From Vibrio tubiashii ATCC 19109 (GTDB lineage Bacteria > Pseudomonadota > Gammaproteobacteria > Enterobacterales > Vibrionaceae): a stretch of DNA of 64,000 nucleotides. The notes below the pieces were generated by a model. The model was not told where the DNA came from. It worked only from the letters and a program-made list of their open reading frames with translations, and made no database searches. The stretch is taken from the NCBI RefSeq assembly GCF_000772105.1, contig NZ_CP009354.1, positions 682,001 through 746,000 of the forward strand, given 5' to 3'. Of the stretch, positions 19,186 through 28,351 are shown piece by piece. The position numbers and the translations under genes are program-made. Within the stretch, counting starts at the first letter, position 1. Each line of letters starts with the position of its first letter.

Positions 19186-21369
19186 ATGGGCCAAGCAGAA
19201 TTCTCATTGCGAGAGCGAGATCAAAAGCGACTAATCAAAGATCGATTAGTTCGACTCGCTGTATCTGCTGGTGGTGTGGGCGTGTTGGCGGCTCTGGTTC
19301 TGATCTTTGTCTACCTTGCCATGATGGTATTGCCCTTGTTTAGCGATGCCAAAATAACGCCTAATGTTCGTTCAGTTCCCATTTCAACCGCGCAGCCAAT
19401 AGCACTAGGTGTCGATGACTCTGGCGAAAGCGCTTTTGTCATCTCTAACCAAGGAGCAATCGACTTCTGGTCACTGACCAAATCAAGTAGTGAGCCCGTG
19501 CTATCGCAGCAGGTGGGTCAACTCAATGACTTATTCGCTCAGTCACTCTCTGCACAAGGTTTATATGCTTTTGCTTCGCCACAAGGACAAGTAAAAATCA
19601 TCAAGCCAAACTTAGATTCAGAGATGAAGCAAGGCGTTAGAGTACTAACCCCGAGTGTCACTGAACTCAAGCTACCATTTGATCTACGTACTGATAAGCA
19701 CAAGTTAGTTAAATTTGCTTTTGCTACCCAAGACAGTATGGCGTTGGCGGGTTGGTATGATGATGGTTTTGTCAGAGTCCGTTGGTTAGAGCAGGGGCAA
19801 GCCCACCATTTCACTTTTGCCGCGCCAATGCCTGATTTGGATCAGCTAGTATTGACGCCTGACGGCAAGACACTTTATTTGCGTTCTGGCTCAGAGCTTA
19901 TCGTGGCGCTGAAGAAACAGAATCGATTTGAGGTTCGTGAGGTAGTGGACTTGAGCCAAGGTCGCCCTGAACATGTCGTCACCGATATAGATTTATTACC
20001 GGGAGCCTACTCAGTTTTGGTCACTCACCAAGACGGTCTTGTATCTCAATGGTTTGATGTACTGACGGATGGAGAACGTTATTTAACTCATATTCGCCAG
20101 TTCAAGCTCGCTTCCGAGCTTCAATTCTTGTTGCCAGATACCTACCGTAAAGGGTTCTACAGTTTTTATATCAACGGCACGGTGCAAAGTCACTATACCA
20201 CCAGTGAAAAGCTGGTGATGTTTGAGCGCGCATATCAGAAAGCCCCTCAGCTTGCTGCTATGTCGAACAATGAATCTTATCTGCTTGCCATTGATGACAG
20301 CACGCTTAGCTTATCTGTGATTGATAACCCGTACCCTGAAGTGTCGCTCTCCTCGCTTTGGCAGAAAGTGTGGTATGAAGGATATCCTGAACCTGAATTT
20401 GTCTGGCAAACCACGTCTGCCAGTGATGAGTTTGAGGCTAAGTTCAGCATAGTACCGATTGCTTTTGGTACTTTAAAAGCAGCAGCATTTGCGATGCTTT
20501 TCGCGATTCCTATCGCGGTGTTAGGTGCCATCTACACAGCTTACTTTATGACGCCGAAAATGCGCCGAGTCGTCAAACCTTCGATTGAGCTGATGGAAGC
20601 ACTACCTACGGTTATCATAGGTTTCTTAGCAGGATTATGGTTTGCCCCGATTGTAGAGAGCCATCTTGCAGCGGTCGTTGCTCTAATGCTGTTTTTACCA
20701 CTCTCAACCATCATGGTCGGGTTTGCTTGGCATATGGCTTCTAAGCAATGGTCTGGGCAGCTTTCAAATGGTTGGCATGCCGCGATTTTAATGCCAATCA
20801 TTGTGGTGATTACTGTGGTGATTTTGTCGCAGAGCGGCAATATTGAAGCCTTATTCTTTAATGGTGATGTCAGGGTTTATCTGGCTGAACACGGTATCGA
20901 TTTTGATCAACGCAATGCGCTAGTGGTTGGCTTTGCGATGGGATTTGCGGTTATCCCTACGATCTTTACTATTGCCGAAGATGCGATTTTCTCAGTACCT
21001 AAGCATTTGTCGGATGGTTCGCTCGCTCTAGGGGCGACGCCATGGCAAACACTGATTCATGTTGTTCTATTGACGGCGAGTCCCGGTATTTTTTCCGCGA
21101 TTATGATGGGACTCGGGCGCGCGGTAGGTGAAACCATGATTGTACTCATGGCAACAGGTAACACCCCAATTATGGATTGGAACATCCTTGAAGGGATGCG
21201 CACTCTATCCGCGACGATTGCGGTTGAAATGCCTGAGTCAGCGGTCGGTAGCTCTCACTATCGAATCTTGTTCTTAGCAGCTTTATTGTTGTTAGTCTTT
21301 ACCTTTGCGGTTAACTCTTTAGCTGAGTGGGTACGTGAGCGTTTACGCGCCAAGTATCGCTCGCTATAA
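19186..21369 (+). CDS. pstC: Phosphate ABC transporter permease PstC with large periplasmic domain
   Basis: PstC forms half of the phosphate channel in the inner membrane. The C-terminal 290 or so residues are a standard permease: membrane segments from about 425 on, the EAA-type loop [21 protein letters not shown] near 610 and GLGRAVGETMIVLMATGNTP. Unlike the roughly 320-residue enterobacterial PstC, this one is 727 residues because about 370 residues of beta-rich sequence lie between the first membrane segment (about 27-50) and the second. The repeats there (for example GESAFVISNQGAIDFW, HVVTDIDLLPGAYSVLVTHQDGLVSQW) resemble propeller blades. This enlarged form is known in marine gammaproteobacteria. 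Confidence 0.94.
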   Translation: MGQAEFSLRERDQKRLIKDRLVRLAVSAGGVGVLAALVLIFVYLAMMVLPLFSDAKITPNVRSVPISTAQPIALGVDDSGESAFVISNQGAIDFWSLTKSSSEPVLSQQVGQLNDLFAQSLSAQGLYAFASPQGQVKIIKPNLDSEMKQGVRVLTPSVTELKLPFDLRTDKHKLVKFAFATQDSMALAGWYDDGFVRVRWLEQGQAHHFTFAAPMPDLDQLVLTPDGKTLYLRSGSELIVALKKQNRFEVREVVDLSQGRPEHVVTDIDLLPGAYSVLVTHQDGLVSQWFDVLTDGERYLTHIRQFKLASELQFLLPDTYRKGFYSFYINGTVQSHYTTSEKLVMFERAYQKAPQLAAMSNNESYLLAIDDSTLSLSVIDNPYPEVSLSSLWQKVWYEGYPEPEFVWQTTSASDEFEAKFSIVPIAFGTLKAAAFAMLFAIPIAVLGAIYTAYFMTPKMRRVVKPSIELMEALPTVIIGFLAGLWFAPIVESHLAAVVALMLFLPLSTIMVGFAWHMASKQWSGQLSNGWHAAILMPIIVVITVVILSQSGNIEALFFNGDVRVYLAEHGIDFDQRNALVVGFAMGFAVIPTIFTIAEDAIFSVPKHLSDGSLALGATPWQTLIHVVLLTASPGIFSAIMMGLGRAVGETMIVLMATGNTPIMDWNILEGMRTLSATIAVEMPESAVGSSHYRILFLAALLLLVFTFAVNSLAEWVRERLRAKYRSL

Positions 21370-21395
21370 ATCAGAATTATTAGGAAACCTTCTAC

Positions 21396-23042
21396 GTGTT
21401 TAAGTGGTTAAAGTCAGGCTCTCCTTGGATATGGTTGACGGGCGGTGCAGTCAGTATCAGCTTGTTGTCTGTGTTAGGGCTTTTGCTGCTTATTGGCTGG
21501 AAGGGGCTTTCTTACTTCTGGCCTGCCCCCTTGTATCAGTGGCAAACAAAGCAAGGCGATATTCTGGTTGGTCAAGTTTACTCGCAAGAGTACGTCCCTA
21601 TCAGTCACTTGCGAGAGATGGATATTGAGTTACCGCAGGACGTGGTGGAAAAAGGTTTAGTCAAACGAGTTAGCATCAAGATTGCTAATCGTGATTTATA
21701 CCCTTCAGACTTTGTGTCGCTGTTAGAAATTGACCTTGATGAGCCAACGAAACCAGAAAACTGGGCGGTTATAGAGCGAACTCGTGGTGGAGATTTTTAC
21801 GGTCATCCAGTTGGATACATACATGCGGATGGACGTGTAAGTAGCGATATTCTTCAAGACTACACGCAGGGAATCGCGTTTGCTGAAAACTTGCGCGACG
21901 AGATCGAAAGTCTCATTGAGCGCGATGTGAGAGTGATTAATGCTCAAGCTGAGCGATTAAGGTTGGAGAGGAAAAAACGTAGCCTGAATGGCACGCTGGA
22001 TGATGATTTCATTGCTTTGTATCAAAGCCAGAGTAGCAAGTACACCGAGGCGTTAGCGGCAACAGAAGCTGAGTTAGACCGATTGCGTAACCAATTGGCG
22101 AACCAAGGTTTGCTGGTTGAAGATATGACTGGTCAGCAGGTAACGATTCCACTGAGTGAGATTCTGGATTTATGGTACCCGAACCAAATGAACCTGGCAG
22201 AGAAAATTGCTAGATGGGGTAAGCAGGCGTGGAAGTTCTTATCCGATGATCCTCGCGAGTCTAACTCTGAGGGCGGTGTGTTCCCTGCGATGTTCGGTAC
22301 CGTGCTACTGGTACTGATCATGTCGGTTATAGTGATGCCACTGGGTGTGATTGCAGCTATTTATCTTCACGAGTACGCTAAGAACAATGCGTTCACCCGC
22401 TTAATTCGAGTGGCAGTAATTAATCTGGCAGGTGTGCCTTCCATTGTGTACGGTGTATTTGGACTAGGCTTCTTTGTTTACACGCTAGGCGGCTCAATCG
22501 ACTCGCTATTCTATGCAGAGAAACTGCCAACCCCGACCTTTGGTACTCCTGGTCTGTTATGGTCAGCACTAACACTTGCAGTGCTAACGCTGCCAGTGGT
22601 GATAGTCGCTACCGAAGAAGGCTTAACTCGAATTCCGAGCTCAGTTCGTCACGGTTCTTTGGCGTTAGGCGCGACTCAGTTTGAAACCATGTGGCGAATT
22701 GTCTTGCCAATGGCAAGTCCGGCGATTATTACTGGTTTAATACTTGCGGTCGCGCGTGCGGCGGGTGAGGTCGCTCCGTTGATGTTAGTCGGCGCAGTGA
22801 AATTAGCGTCGAGCTTGCCTGTCGATAGCCAGTTTCCGTTTTTGCATTTAGAGCGTAAGTTCATGCATTTAGGTTTCCATATCTATGATGTTGGCTTCCA
22901 AACCACTAACATTGAAACAGCAAGACCTTTGGTTTATGCCACGTCATTTCTACTTGTAACTGTGATTGTTGGCCTGAACTTAACCGCGATCAGTATTCGA
23001 AATAATTTGCGCGAGAAGTACCGAACTCTAGGACAAGATTAA
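21396..23042 (+). CDS. pstA: Phosphate ABC transporter permease PstA with periplasmic coiled coil
   Basis: PstA is the partner permease of PstC. The C-terminal half holds the transport domain: [15 protein letters not shown] near residue 297, then [17 protein letters not shown], the EAA-type loop [22 protein letters not shown] near 420 and [17 protein letters not shown]. The 548-residue length exceeds the usual 280-300 because about 240 residues sit between the first membrane segment (about 12-36) and the second. Residues about 170-235 in that insert are rich in Glu, Arg, Leu and Ala with heptad spacing, a probable coiled coil. The start is GTG at 21396, after TAGGAAA. Confidence 0.94.
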   Translation: MFKWLKSGSPWIWLTGGAVSISLLSVLGLLLLIGWKGLSYFWPAPLYQWQTKQGDILVGQVYSQEYVPISHLREMDIELPQDVVEKGLVKRVSIKIANRDLYPSDFVSLLEIDLDEPTKPENWAVIERTRGGDFYGHPVGYIHADGRVSSDILQDYTQGIAFAENLRDEIESLIERDVRVINAQAERLRLERKKRSLNGTLDDDFIALYQSQSSKYTEALAATEAELDRLRNQLANQGLLVEDMTGQQVTIPLSEILDLWYPNQMNLAEKIARWGKQAWKFLSDDPRESNSEGGVFPAMFGTVLLVLIMSVIVMPLGVIAAIYLHEYAKNNAFTRLIRVAVINLAGVPSIVYGVFGLGFFVYTLGGSIDSLFYAEKLPTPTFGTPGLLWSALTLAVLTLPVVIVATEEGLTRIPSSVRHGSLALGATQFETMWRIVLPMASPAIITGLILAVARAAGEVAPLMLVGAVKLASSLPVDSQFPFLHLERKFMHLGFHIYDVGFQTTNIETARPLVYATSFLLVTVIVGLNLTAISIRNNLREKYRTLGQD

Positions 23043-23044
23043 CC

Positions 23045-23863
23045 ATGTTTTCAGTCAATCAAACACTCGGCTACCAAGCACCCTTAGATGTGAATAATCT
23101 GAGCGATGAGCAAACGGCGATTGCTATCGAAGGGTTGAACTTGTACTACCAAAACAGCCAGGCATTAAGTGATATCTCGATGCGAATTCCAAAAGGGCAG
23201 GTTACCGCGTTTATCGGCCCTTCTGGTTGTGGAAAATCGACACTGCTTCGTTGCATAAACCGCATGAATGATCTTGTTGATGGTTGCCGTGTCGAAGGCA
23301 AGGTCAAACTACACGGAAAAAACGTTTACCACCCGAAAGTTGATGTCGCCACGCTTCGCCGCCGAGTGGGTATGGTGTTCCAGCGCCCGAATCCGTTTCC
23401 CAAGTCTATCTACGAAAATGTGGTGTATGGCTTGCGTCTGCAAGGAATCAAAAATAGCCGCGCTCTCGATGATGCTGTCGAGCGCTCATTACGTGCTTCA
23501 GCGCTATGGGATGAAGTTAAAGATCGCTTACATGAAAATGCATTTGGATTGTCGGGTGGTCAGCAGCAGCGTTTGGTTATCGCGCGTGCAATTGCGATTG
23601 AACCTGAGGTACTGTTACTTGATGAGCCGACCTCAGCACTTGATCCTATTTCCACTTTAACTATTGAAGAGCTGATCAACGACCTGAAAACCAAATATAC
23701 TGTAGTTATCGTTACCCATAACATGCAGCAGGCAGCGCGAGTGAGCGATCACACAGCCTTTATCCATATGGGTAAGTTGATCGAGTACTCAGATACCGAC
23801 TCAATTTTTACGTCGCCATTGAAAAAGCAGACTGAAGATTATATTACGGGTCGATACGGCTAA
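23045..23863 (+). CDS. pstB: Phosphate ABC transporter ATPase PstB
   Basis: PstB hydrolyses ATP to drive PstCA and helps signal phosphate status to PhoR. The 272-residue product has Walker [10 protein letters not shown] near residue 58, the Q-loop in [10 protein letters not shown], signature LSGGQQQRL, Walker [14 protein letters not shown] and the switch His in [11 protein letters not shown]. The RPNPFP segment is specific to PstB. It begins 2 bases after the pstA stop and is followed by phoU. Confidence 0.98.
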   Translation: MFSVNQTLGYQAPLDVNNLSDEQTAIAIEGLNLYYQNSQALSDISMRIPKGQVTAFIGPSGCGKSTLLRCINRMNDLVDGCRVEGKVKLHGKNVYHPKVDVATLRRRVGMVFQRPNPFPKSIYENVVYGLRLQGIKNSRALDDAVERSLRASALWDEVKDRLHENAFGLSGGQQQRLVIARAIAIEPEVLLLDEPTSALDPISTLTIEELINDLKTKYTVVIVTHNMQQAARVSDHTAFIHMGKLIEYSDTDSIFTSPLKKQTEDYITGRYG

Positions 23864-23912
23864 CTCGTCGTATTAGAATTTTTACTTATCCATTGGGAGA
23901 TTAACGTTAACT

Positions 23913-24611
23913 ATGAATTTTGGACGCCACATATCAGGTCAGTTTAATGTCGAGTTAGAGTCGATCCGAACCCACGTATTGACGATGGGTGGTTTGGTCG
24001 AGCAGCAGTTGTCGTTTGCGATGCAGGCGTTGCACAAAGAAGACATCGAACTGGCGAGAAAAGTGGTGCGCGATGATCATAAAGTTAACGCGATGGAAGT
24101 CTCAATCGATGAAGCCTGCACTCGTATCATTGCCAAGCGTCAGCCGACGGCAAAAGATTTACGACTGATTATGGCGATCATCAAGACGATTACCGATTTA
24201 GAACGCATTGGTGACGTCGCAACTAAAATTGCTTATGTGGCGATTGAAAGTCCATCTTCCAAAGAGCGCCAGTTCCATGTTTCATTAGAGCCGCTTTGCC
24301 GTCAAGCGATCAGCATGCTGCACCAAGTGTTGGATGCCTTTGCACGTATGGATGTTGATGCGGCAGCAGAAGTATACAAACTCGATGATAAGATTGACGC
24401 TGAATACGAAGCGGTGATCCGTCAGTTGATGACCTATATGATGGAAGACCCGAAAAATATTCCCAATATCCTTCAGGTCATGTGGTCTGCTCGTGCGATA
24501 GAACGAGTCGGGGATCGTTGCCAGAATATCTGTGAGTACATCATTTACTTTGTCAAAGGTAAAGATGTTCGCCACTTGGGCGAACAGAGTATTGATGATG
24601 CACTTCGTTAG
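23913..24611 (+). CDS. phoU: Phosphate signalling protein PhoU
   Basis: PhoU is a cytoplasmic metal-binding helical protein that links PstSCAB to PhoR, keeping the Pho regulon off in phosphate-rich cells. The 232-residue product has two three-helix PhoU repeats with acidic metal motifs (for example [14 protein letters not shown] near residue 92 and [22 protein letters not shown] near 195). ATG at 23913 follows GGGAGATTAACGTTAACT. Its last 4 bases overlap the end of the convergent YfaZ-like gene. Confidence 0.97.
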   Translation: MNFGRHISGQFNVELESIRTHVLTMGGLVEQQLSFAMQALHKEDIELARKVVRDDHKVNAMEVSIDEACTRIIAKRQPTAKDLRLIMAIIKTITDLERIGDVATKIAYVAIESPSSKERQFHVSLEPLCRQAISMLHQVLDAFARMDVDAAAEVYKLDDKIDAEYEAVIRQLMTYMMEDPKNIPNILQVMWSARAIERVGDRCQNICEYIIYFVKGKDVRHLGEQSIDDALR

Positions 24612-25120
24612 AAGTGGAAGATAATCCCAGTAGAGAGGGTAGCGGACCAATTGTTTTCAAGCAGTGTTTTTTTCTTATCGATGTAATTGAAATCGCCACC
24701 TAGTCTAAAACCAATGTTATCAGTGGGGAAGACAACCCAAGCCGCTGAAAAGCTTGCCCCAGTGCCTTCGGCATAACGAGTATCGCCACTGAATATTGGC
24801 TCTCGATATCCTTCATACTCAACAACCCCAGCTTCTAGTTGCAGTCCAAATTTAATTGGTTGATCGATAAAGTGGTACTGTCCGCCAACACGGTAAGTTT
24901 TTAGCCTATCTTTATCCCAGAGTAACTCTGCTGAAGTATGGGAGTAACTTAAGTACAAAGCGTCCAAGCCAAGAACATCCGTTGCCCCAAGTTGCAGCCC
25001 ACCCCCTGAAATACCAGAGCCAAAATATGGACCAATCTTAAATTCTGGTGAAATATGTAACCCAGTTGCTGAGGCAGTGATTGGAGCTAAAAGTGTGAGT
25101 GCTAAAAAGTGTTTTTTCAT
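24608..25120 (-). CDS. YfaZ-like predicted outer-membrane protein
   Basis: The 170-residue product has a signal peptide (about 1-18, ending ASA) and then alternating hydrophobic residues and aromatic girdles, ending IIFHF with a C-terminal Phe, the usual signal for outer-membrane beta-barrel insertion. Glycine-rich starts ([16 protein letters not shown]) and segments such as [22 protein letters not shown] suggest an eight-stranded barrel of the YfaZ type. Function is unknown. It is convergent with phoU, and no Pho box is visible upstream. Confidence 0.65.
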   Translation of the reverse strand: MKKHFLALTLLAPITASATGLHISPEFKIGPYFGSGISGGGLQLGATDVLGLDALYLSYSHTSAELLWDKDRLKTYRVGGQYHFIDQPIKFGLQLEAGVVEYEGYREPIFSGDTRYAEGTGASFSAAWVVFPTDNIGFRLGGDFNYIDKKKTLLENNWSATLSTGIIFHF

Positions 25121-25251
25121 TGTTTGAAGACCATGAACTAAGGTTGAGAACTGTCTTCCTTGAATTGAAGCTATTCCGATGTGGCAATGTTAAAAAACGA
25201 TTTAGATAATTTCTAATTAACACTTTTTATATGCGTGATAATCAATACTTA

Positions 25252-26187
25252 TCACTTATGGTTAGATGAGATTTGCTGTTCTAGTGCGCTTTTTATTTCA
25301 TGATGTAGCCATGCAATAAGAGGGTTATTGCGATTTTTGACATGGTACTGACTATATACACTCGTTTTTTTGAGTTTATCGTCGACGTTGACTTCTATTG
25401 CTCTCAAGCTTGGGTATTGATCGATAGGGAAGAGGTTTGAGTGAGGCATAAACATATCGGTGTGCTTGATTACGTCTATTATTGCCATGATCATTTCAGA
25501 GCGAAAACCTGTTCGCGCAGTCACCCCTTGTGACTTAAGAATTTGTTCAGCTAAACTTGCATGATCATTCCAACCAGGATTGATAAAGGAGGCAATTTCA
25601 TAGCCCTCAAAGTCTTGTGGGTCTGCAATTGACTTAGTGATAGGGTGATCTTGACGAACTAAAACGTGTCCTGTTACTTCAATAAGGTGATTGATGTATA
25701 TTTCTTTTGGAGCCGAAAGGTCGTAATTAACTCCAATTAAGACTTGTCCCTTACTGATTTCTTCAAGAGTTGCATGAGTCCAACTTACAAGCTCGATTTC
25801 AGCGTTAGGGGCTTGGGCTCTCAATTGTTGAAACAATGTTCCAGATAAGCAGCTTAACACCATTGGGGCTAGAGCAATCTTGAGCTTGGAGTTGACTTCA
25901 CTAGGGTCGAATTTTTGTGAGGCATTGAGTGCGTTAGCCAATCCATCTAAGTGGGGAGTGATTGACTCAGCAAGCTCAATGGCAAAAGAGGTCGGCTCTA
26001 ATCCTTTGGGAACTTTGACAAAAAGATCATCATCAAAATGATGACGTAGCTTCTGCAAAGCTTGGCTAATTGCGGGCTGAGAGACAAACAGACGCTGAGA
26101 AGCCTTGCGCATATTAAGCTCTTGAGACAGGACCAAGAAGGTTCTCAAAAGGTTTAAATCTAAGTTGTAAAACAGATCTTTTGCCAT
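25252..26187 (-). CDS. LysR-family regulator coupled to PPK2
   Basis: The 311-residue product has an N-terminal winged helix-turn-helix (about 8-66, LNLLRTFLVLSQELNMRKASQRLFVSQPAISQALQ in outline) and a type-2 periplasmic-binding-like effector domain. The N-terminal sequence resembles the LeuO/NodD branch. It starts 12 bases after the PPK2 stop in the same direction, so it is probably co-transcribed with the polyphosphate kinase rather than divergent from its target as most LysR genes are. A perfect 7-base-pair hairpin (25235-25255) overlaps its stop. Target and inducer are unknown. Confidence 0.88.
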   Translation of the reverse strand: MAKDLFYNLDLNLLRTFLVLSQELNMRKASQRLFVSQPAISQALQKLRHHFDDDLFVKVPKGLEPTSFAIELAESITPHLDGLANALNASQKFDPSEVNSKLKIALAPMVLSCLSGTLFQQLRAQAPNAEIELVSWTHATLEEISKGQVLIGVNYDLSAPKEIYINHLIEVTGHVLVRQDHPITKSIADPQDFEGYEIASFINPGWNDHASLAEQILKSQGVTARTGFRSEMIMAIIDVIKHTDMFMPHSNLFPIDQYPSLRAIEVNVDDKLKKTSVYSQYHVKNRNNPLIAWLHHEIKSALEQQISSNHK

Positions 26188-26199
26188 GCACTAATAACC

Positions 26200-26982
26200 C
26201 TAATACTTCTCAGGAACAAAGGTTTGTTCTTCAAGTGGAGCTCGAATATAACCTTCTTTGTTAAGCTCTGGTAGCTCGATCTCTGGGTAGGTAATATCCT
26301 GATACTCAATTTGTTCAAGTAGATGGCTAATGCAGTTTAGGCGAGCACGTTTTTTATCATCTGAAGGGACTACCCACCATGGGCATTGTTTGGTGTCTGT
26401 ATAGGCAAACATCTTATCTTTGGCCTCAGAGTATTCAGCCCAGCGGTTGCGCGATTCTAAGTCCATTGGGCTGAACTTCCAGCGCTTGATCGGAGTTTTG
26501 ATTCGCTCTAAAAAGCGTTTTTCCTGTTCTTCATCGGAGACGGAAAACCAATATTTTAGCAAGATGATGCCAGATCGCTGCAACATGCGCTCAAATTCAG
26601 GGCAAGATCGCAGAAACTCATCGTACTGCTCATCAGAGCAAAAGCCCATCACCTTTTCAACACCCGCTCGGTTGTACCAACTGCGGTCAAAAAGGACTAT
26701 TTCACCTGCGGCAGGGAGGTGTGCAACGTAACGTTGGAAGTACCATTGGGTTTTCTCTTTCTCTGTGGGGGCGGGCAATGCGGCGATTCGGCAAATCCTT
26801 GGATTGAGTTTTTCAGTGATGCGCTTGATAACACCACCTTTCCCTGCGGCATCACGACCTTCAAAGATCACAACAACTTTCAGCCCCTCTTGCTTAACCC
26901 ACTCTTGTAGCTTTACCAACTCAATTTGAAGGCGTTGAAGTTCCTTTTCGTAAAACTTCTTATCCAGTTTGCTCTTAGCCAT
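26200..26982 (-). CDS. ppk2: Polyphosphate kinase 2 (PPK2 family)
   Basis: PPK2 enzymes preferentially use polyphosphate to phosphorylate nucleoside diphosphates or monophosphates. The 260-residue single-domain product has Walker A FEGRDAAGKGGVIKRI near residue 45, the lid segment WYFQRYVAHLPAAGEIVLFDRSWYNRAGVE with Walker B Asp, and SDEEQEKRF-type basic lid residues, all typical of class I PPK2. ATG at 26982 follows AAAGGAG and is chosen over an in-frame start 21 bases upstream, which lacks one. It lies 54 bases after cutC and 12 before the LysR gene. It is the second polyphosphate-synthesis family in the window. Confidence 0.93.
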   Translation of the reverse strand: MAKSKLDKKFYEKELQRLQIELVKLQEWVKQEGLKVVVIFEGRDAAGKGGVIKRITEKLNPRICRIAALPAPTEKEKTQWYFQRYVAHLPAAGEIVLFDRSWYNRAGVEKVMGFCSDEQYDEFLRSCPEFERMLQRSGIILLKYWFSVSDEEQEKRFLERIKTPIKRWKFSPMDLESRNRWAEYSEAKDKMFAYTDTKQCPWWVVPSDDKKRARLNCISHLLEQIEYQDITYPEIELPELNKEGYIRAPLEEQTFVPEKY

Positions 26983-27036
26983 AGCGCACTCCTTTGTTAT
27001 CAAAAGGTTAGCACTTGTGGAGTAGGGATGAGAGTT

Positions 27037-27789
27037 TTATCGCTGAGAACTGAGAGCCTCTACGACCTTTTCGATGGCTGCGCTATTGGTCACTGGAATA
27101 ATGAAATCGTCGACGTTCTGATTACCCATTTTGGCTTCTTCGCTGACGTTAGTCATGTAGCTTGATCGGGTACTCTTACCGGATAGATGAACTTCTCTGA
27201 CGCCAGTTTGTTGAACGATGCTTTGAACATTGTCGGCTGTTAGTCCAGCACCTGCCATGATTGAGATTCTACCGTCAGCGACTTTGACCATCTGTTGCAG
27301 AACCTCTTTTCCTTGTTCTACATTGGCAGCCAAACCTGAAGTAAGGGTACGCTCGCAGCCTAATGAAATTATCTGTTCAAGAGCTTGCTGCCAGTTGCTG
27401 CTTTGGTCAATGGCACGGTGGAAAGTGATACCTAAGTTATACAACTTGGCGCGTTGAGTCAGCTGTTCGGCTAACGGCATATCGATATGTCCATCCGCAC
27501 TCAGCACACCCAGTACTACGCCTGCCAATCCAGCCTCTGCTGCTGCTTCGATATCGAGTAACATTGCTTCAATATCATCTTGGTCGTACAAGAAGTCTCC
27601 TTGCCTTGGTCTAATCATGGCGTAGACAGGGATAGGGGAGATTAGCGCCGCTTTTTTCATAAAACCAAAGCTAGGCGTTAATCCACCAAGCGCTAGAGAG
27701 GAGCATAGCTCGATGCGTGTTGCGCCACCTGTAATCGCATTATGCAGTGATTCAAGATTATCGATACAAACTTCAACGTGGTACTTCAT
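27037..27789 (-). CDS. cutC: CutC family protein
   Basis: The 250-residue TIM-barrel protein begins [14 protein letters not shown] and has [20 protein letters not shown] near residue 20, [11 protein letters not shown] near 60 and TFHRAIDQS near 125, matching the copper homeostasis protein CutC family. The copper role was inferred from old E. coli genetics and is disputed, so only the family is certain. It is the first gene of a possible cutC-ppk2-lysR transcript. Confidence 0.93.
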   Translation of the reverse strand: MKYHVEVCIDNLESLHNAITGGATRIELCSSLALGGLTPSFGFMKKAALISPIPVYAMIRPRQGDFLYDQDDIEAMLLDIEAAAEAGLAGVVLGVLSADGHIDMPLAEQLTQRAKLYNLGITFHRAIDQSSNWQQALEQIISLGCERTLTSGLAANVEQGKEVLQQMVKVADGRISIMAGAGLTADNVQSIVQQTGVREVHLSGKSTRSSYMTNVSEEAKMGNQNVDDFIIPVTNSAAIEKVVEALSSQR

Positions 27790-27889
27790 AGGTAGAGCTC
27801 TCTGAGGATAAGATTGGCGTTATTTTAGCAGTCACCGCGGAAGATATTAGGGTAAAGGTCGAAGATTTGATTTCCTCAAAAATGAGTGG

Positions 27890-27924
27890 GAGAAAATAAA
27901 AAACCTCAGCATTAGCTGAGGTTT
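27890..27924 (-). terminator. Rho-independent terminator of yebG
   Basis: On the minus strand a perfect 10-base-pair stem AAACCTCAGC/GCTGAGGTTT (loop TAAT) at 27901-27924 is followed by TTTATTTT. It lies 22 bases after the yebG stop. Confidence 0.9.
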
Positions 27925-27946
27925 AAGATCTTGAGCAGGAGCTAGA

Positions 27947-28249
27947 TTAAGCTGCGTCGTCTTGTGCTGGTTCAGCGTCTTCGACTGCTTCAACCTTTTT
28001 AGGCTTCTTAGGTGCAGGTTTGCGTTTTGCACCCAGTGCGTAGAGCACTTCTTCTTTGTTTTGCGCTAGGAACATAGCCAAGTCTTCTTTCTTGCCTTCG
28101 TCTTCTAGCAGTTCACTTTTACCTAGTAGCTCAAAAAGCTCATCAGCCATATCAAGCATTTTGTCATATGCGTCAGCTTCCGCTTTAGAGGTAAAAGTCA
28201 TTTTCTCTTCTCCGTTGCGTTCTACCACGTACTTGACGATTACAGCCAT
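27947..28249 (-). CDS. yebG: YebG family SOS-induced protein
   Basis: The 100-residue product matches E. coli YebG, a small DNA damage-induced protein of unknown biochemical role: it starts MAVIVKYVVERNGEEKMTF, continues SKAEADAYDKMLDMADELFELL, and has a charged, low-complexity tail rich in Lys, Pro, Ala and Glu. A LexA box precedes it by 36 bases and a terminator follows, so it is a single-gene SOS unit, as in E. coli. Confidence 0.93.
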   Translation of the reverse strand: MAVIVKYVVERNGEEKMTFTSKAEADAYDKMLDMADELFELLGKSELLEDEGKKEDLAMFLAQNKEEVLYALGAKRKPAPKKPKKVEAVEDAEPAQDDAA

Positions 28250-28285
28250 GGTTGGTCCTCTAACTCAAATTATCAAAAATATTTA

Positions 28286-28301
28286 CTGTCTGTTTATACA
28301 G
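28286..28301 (-). promoter_or_regulatory. LexA (SOS) box of yebG
   Basis: CTGT-N8-ACAG with AT-rich centre (CTGTCTGTTTATACAG) is a full match to the gammaproteobacterial LexA consensus in spacing and ends. It lies 37-52 bases upstream of the yebG start, where it would overlap the promoter. Confidence 0.85.
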
Positions 28302-28351
28302 TTTTTAACCAATTAAGTCTAGACGAGAGCACCAAACTGAGAGCTAAGTGG

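Noticed and set aside
25235..25255. Perfect 7-base-pair hairpin at the end of the LysR gene as a terminator
   Set aside because: It overlaps the stop codon and has no T-run on the gene's strand, so it is not a clear rho-independent terminator.
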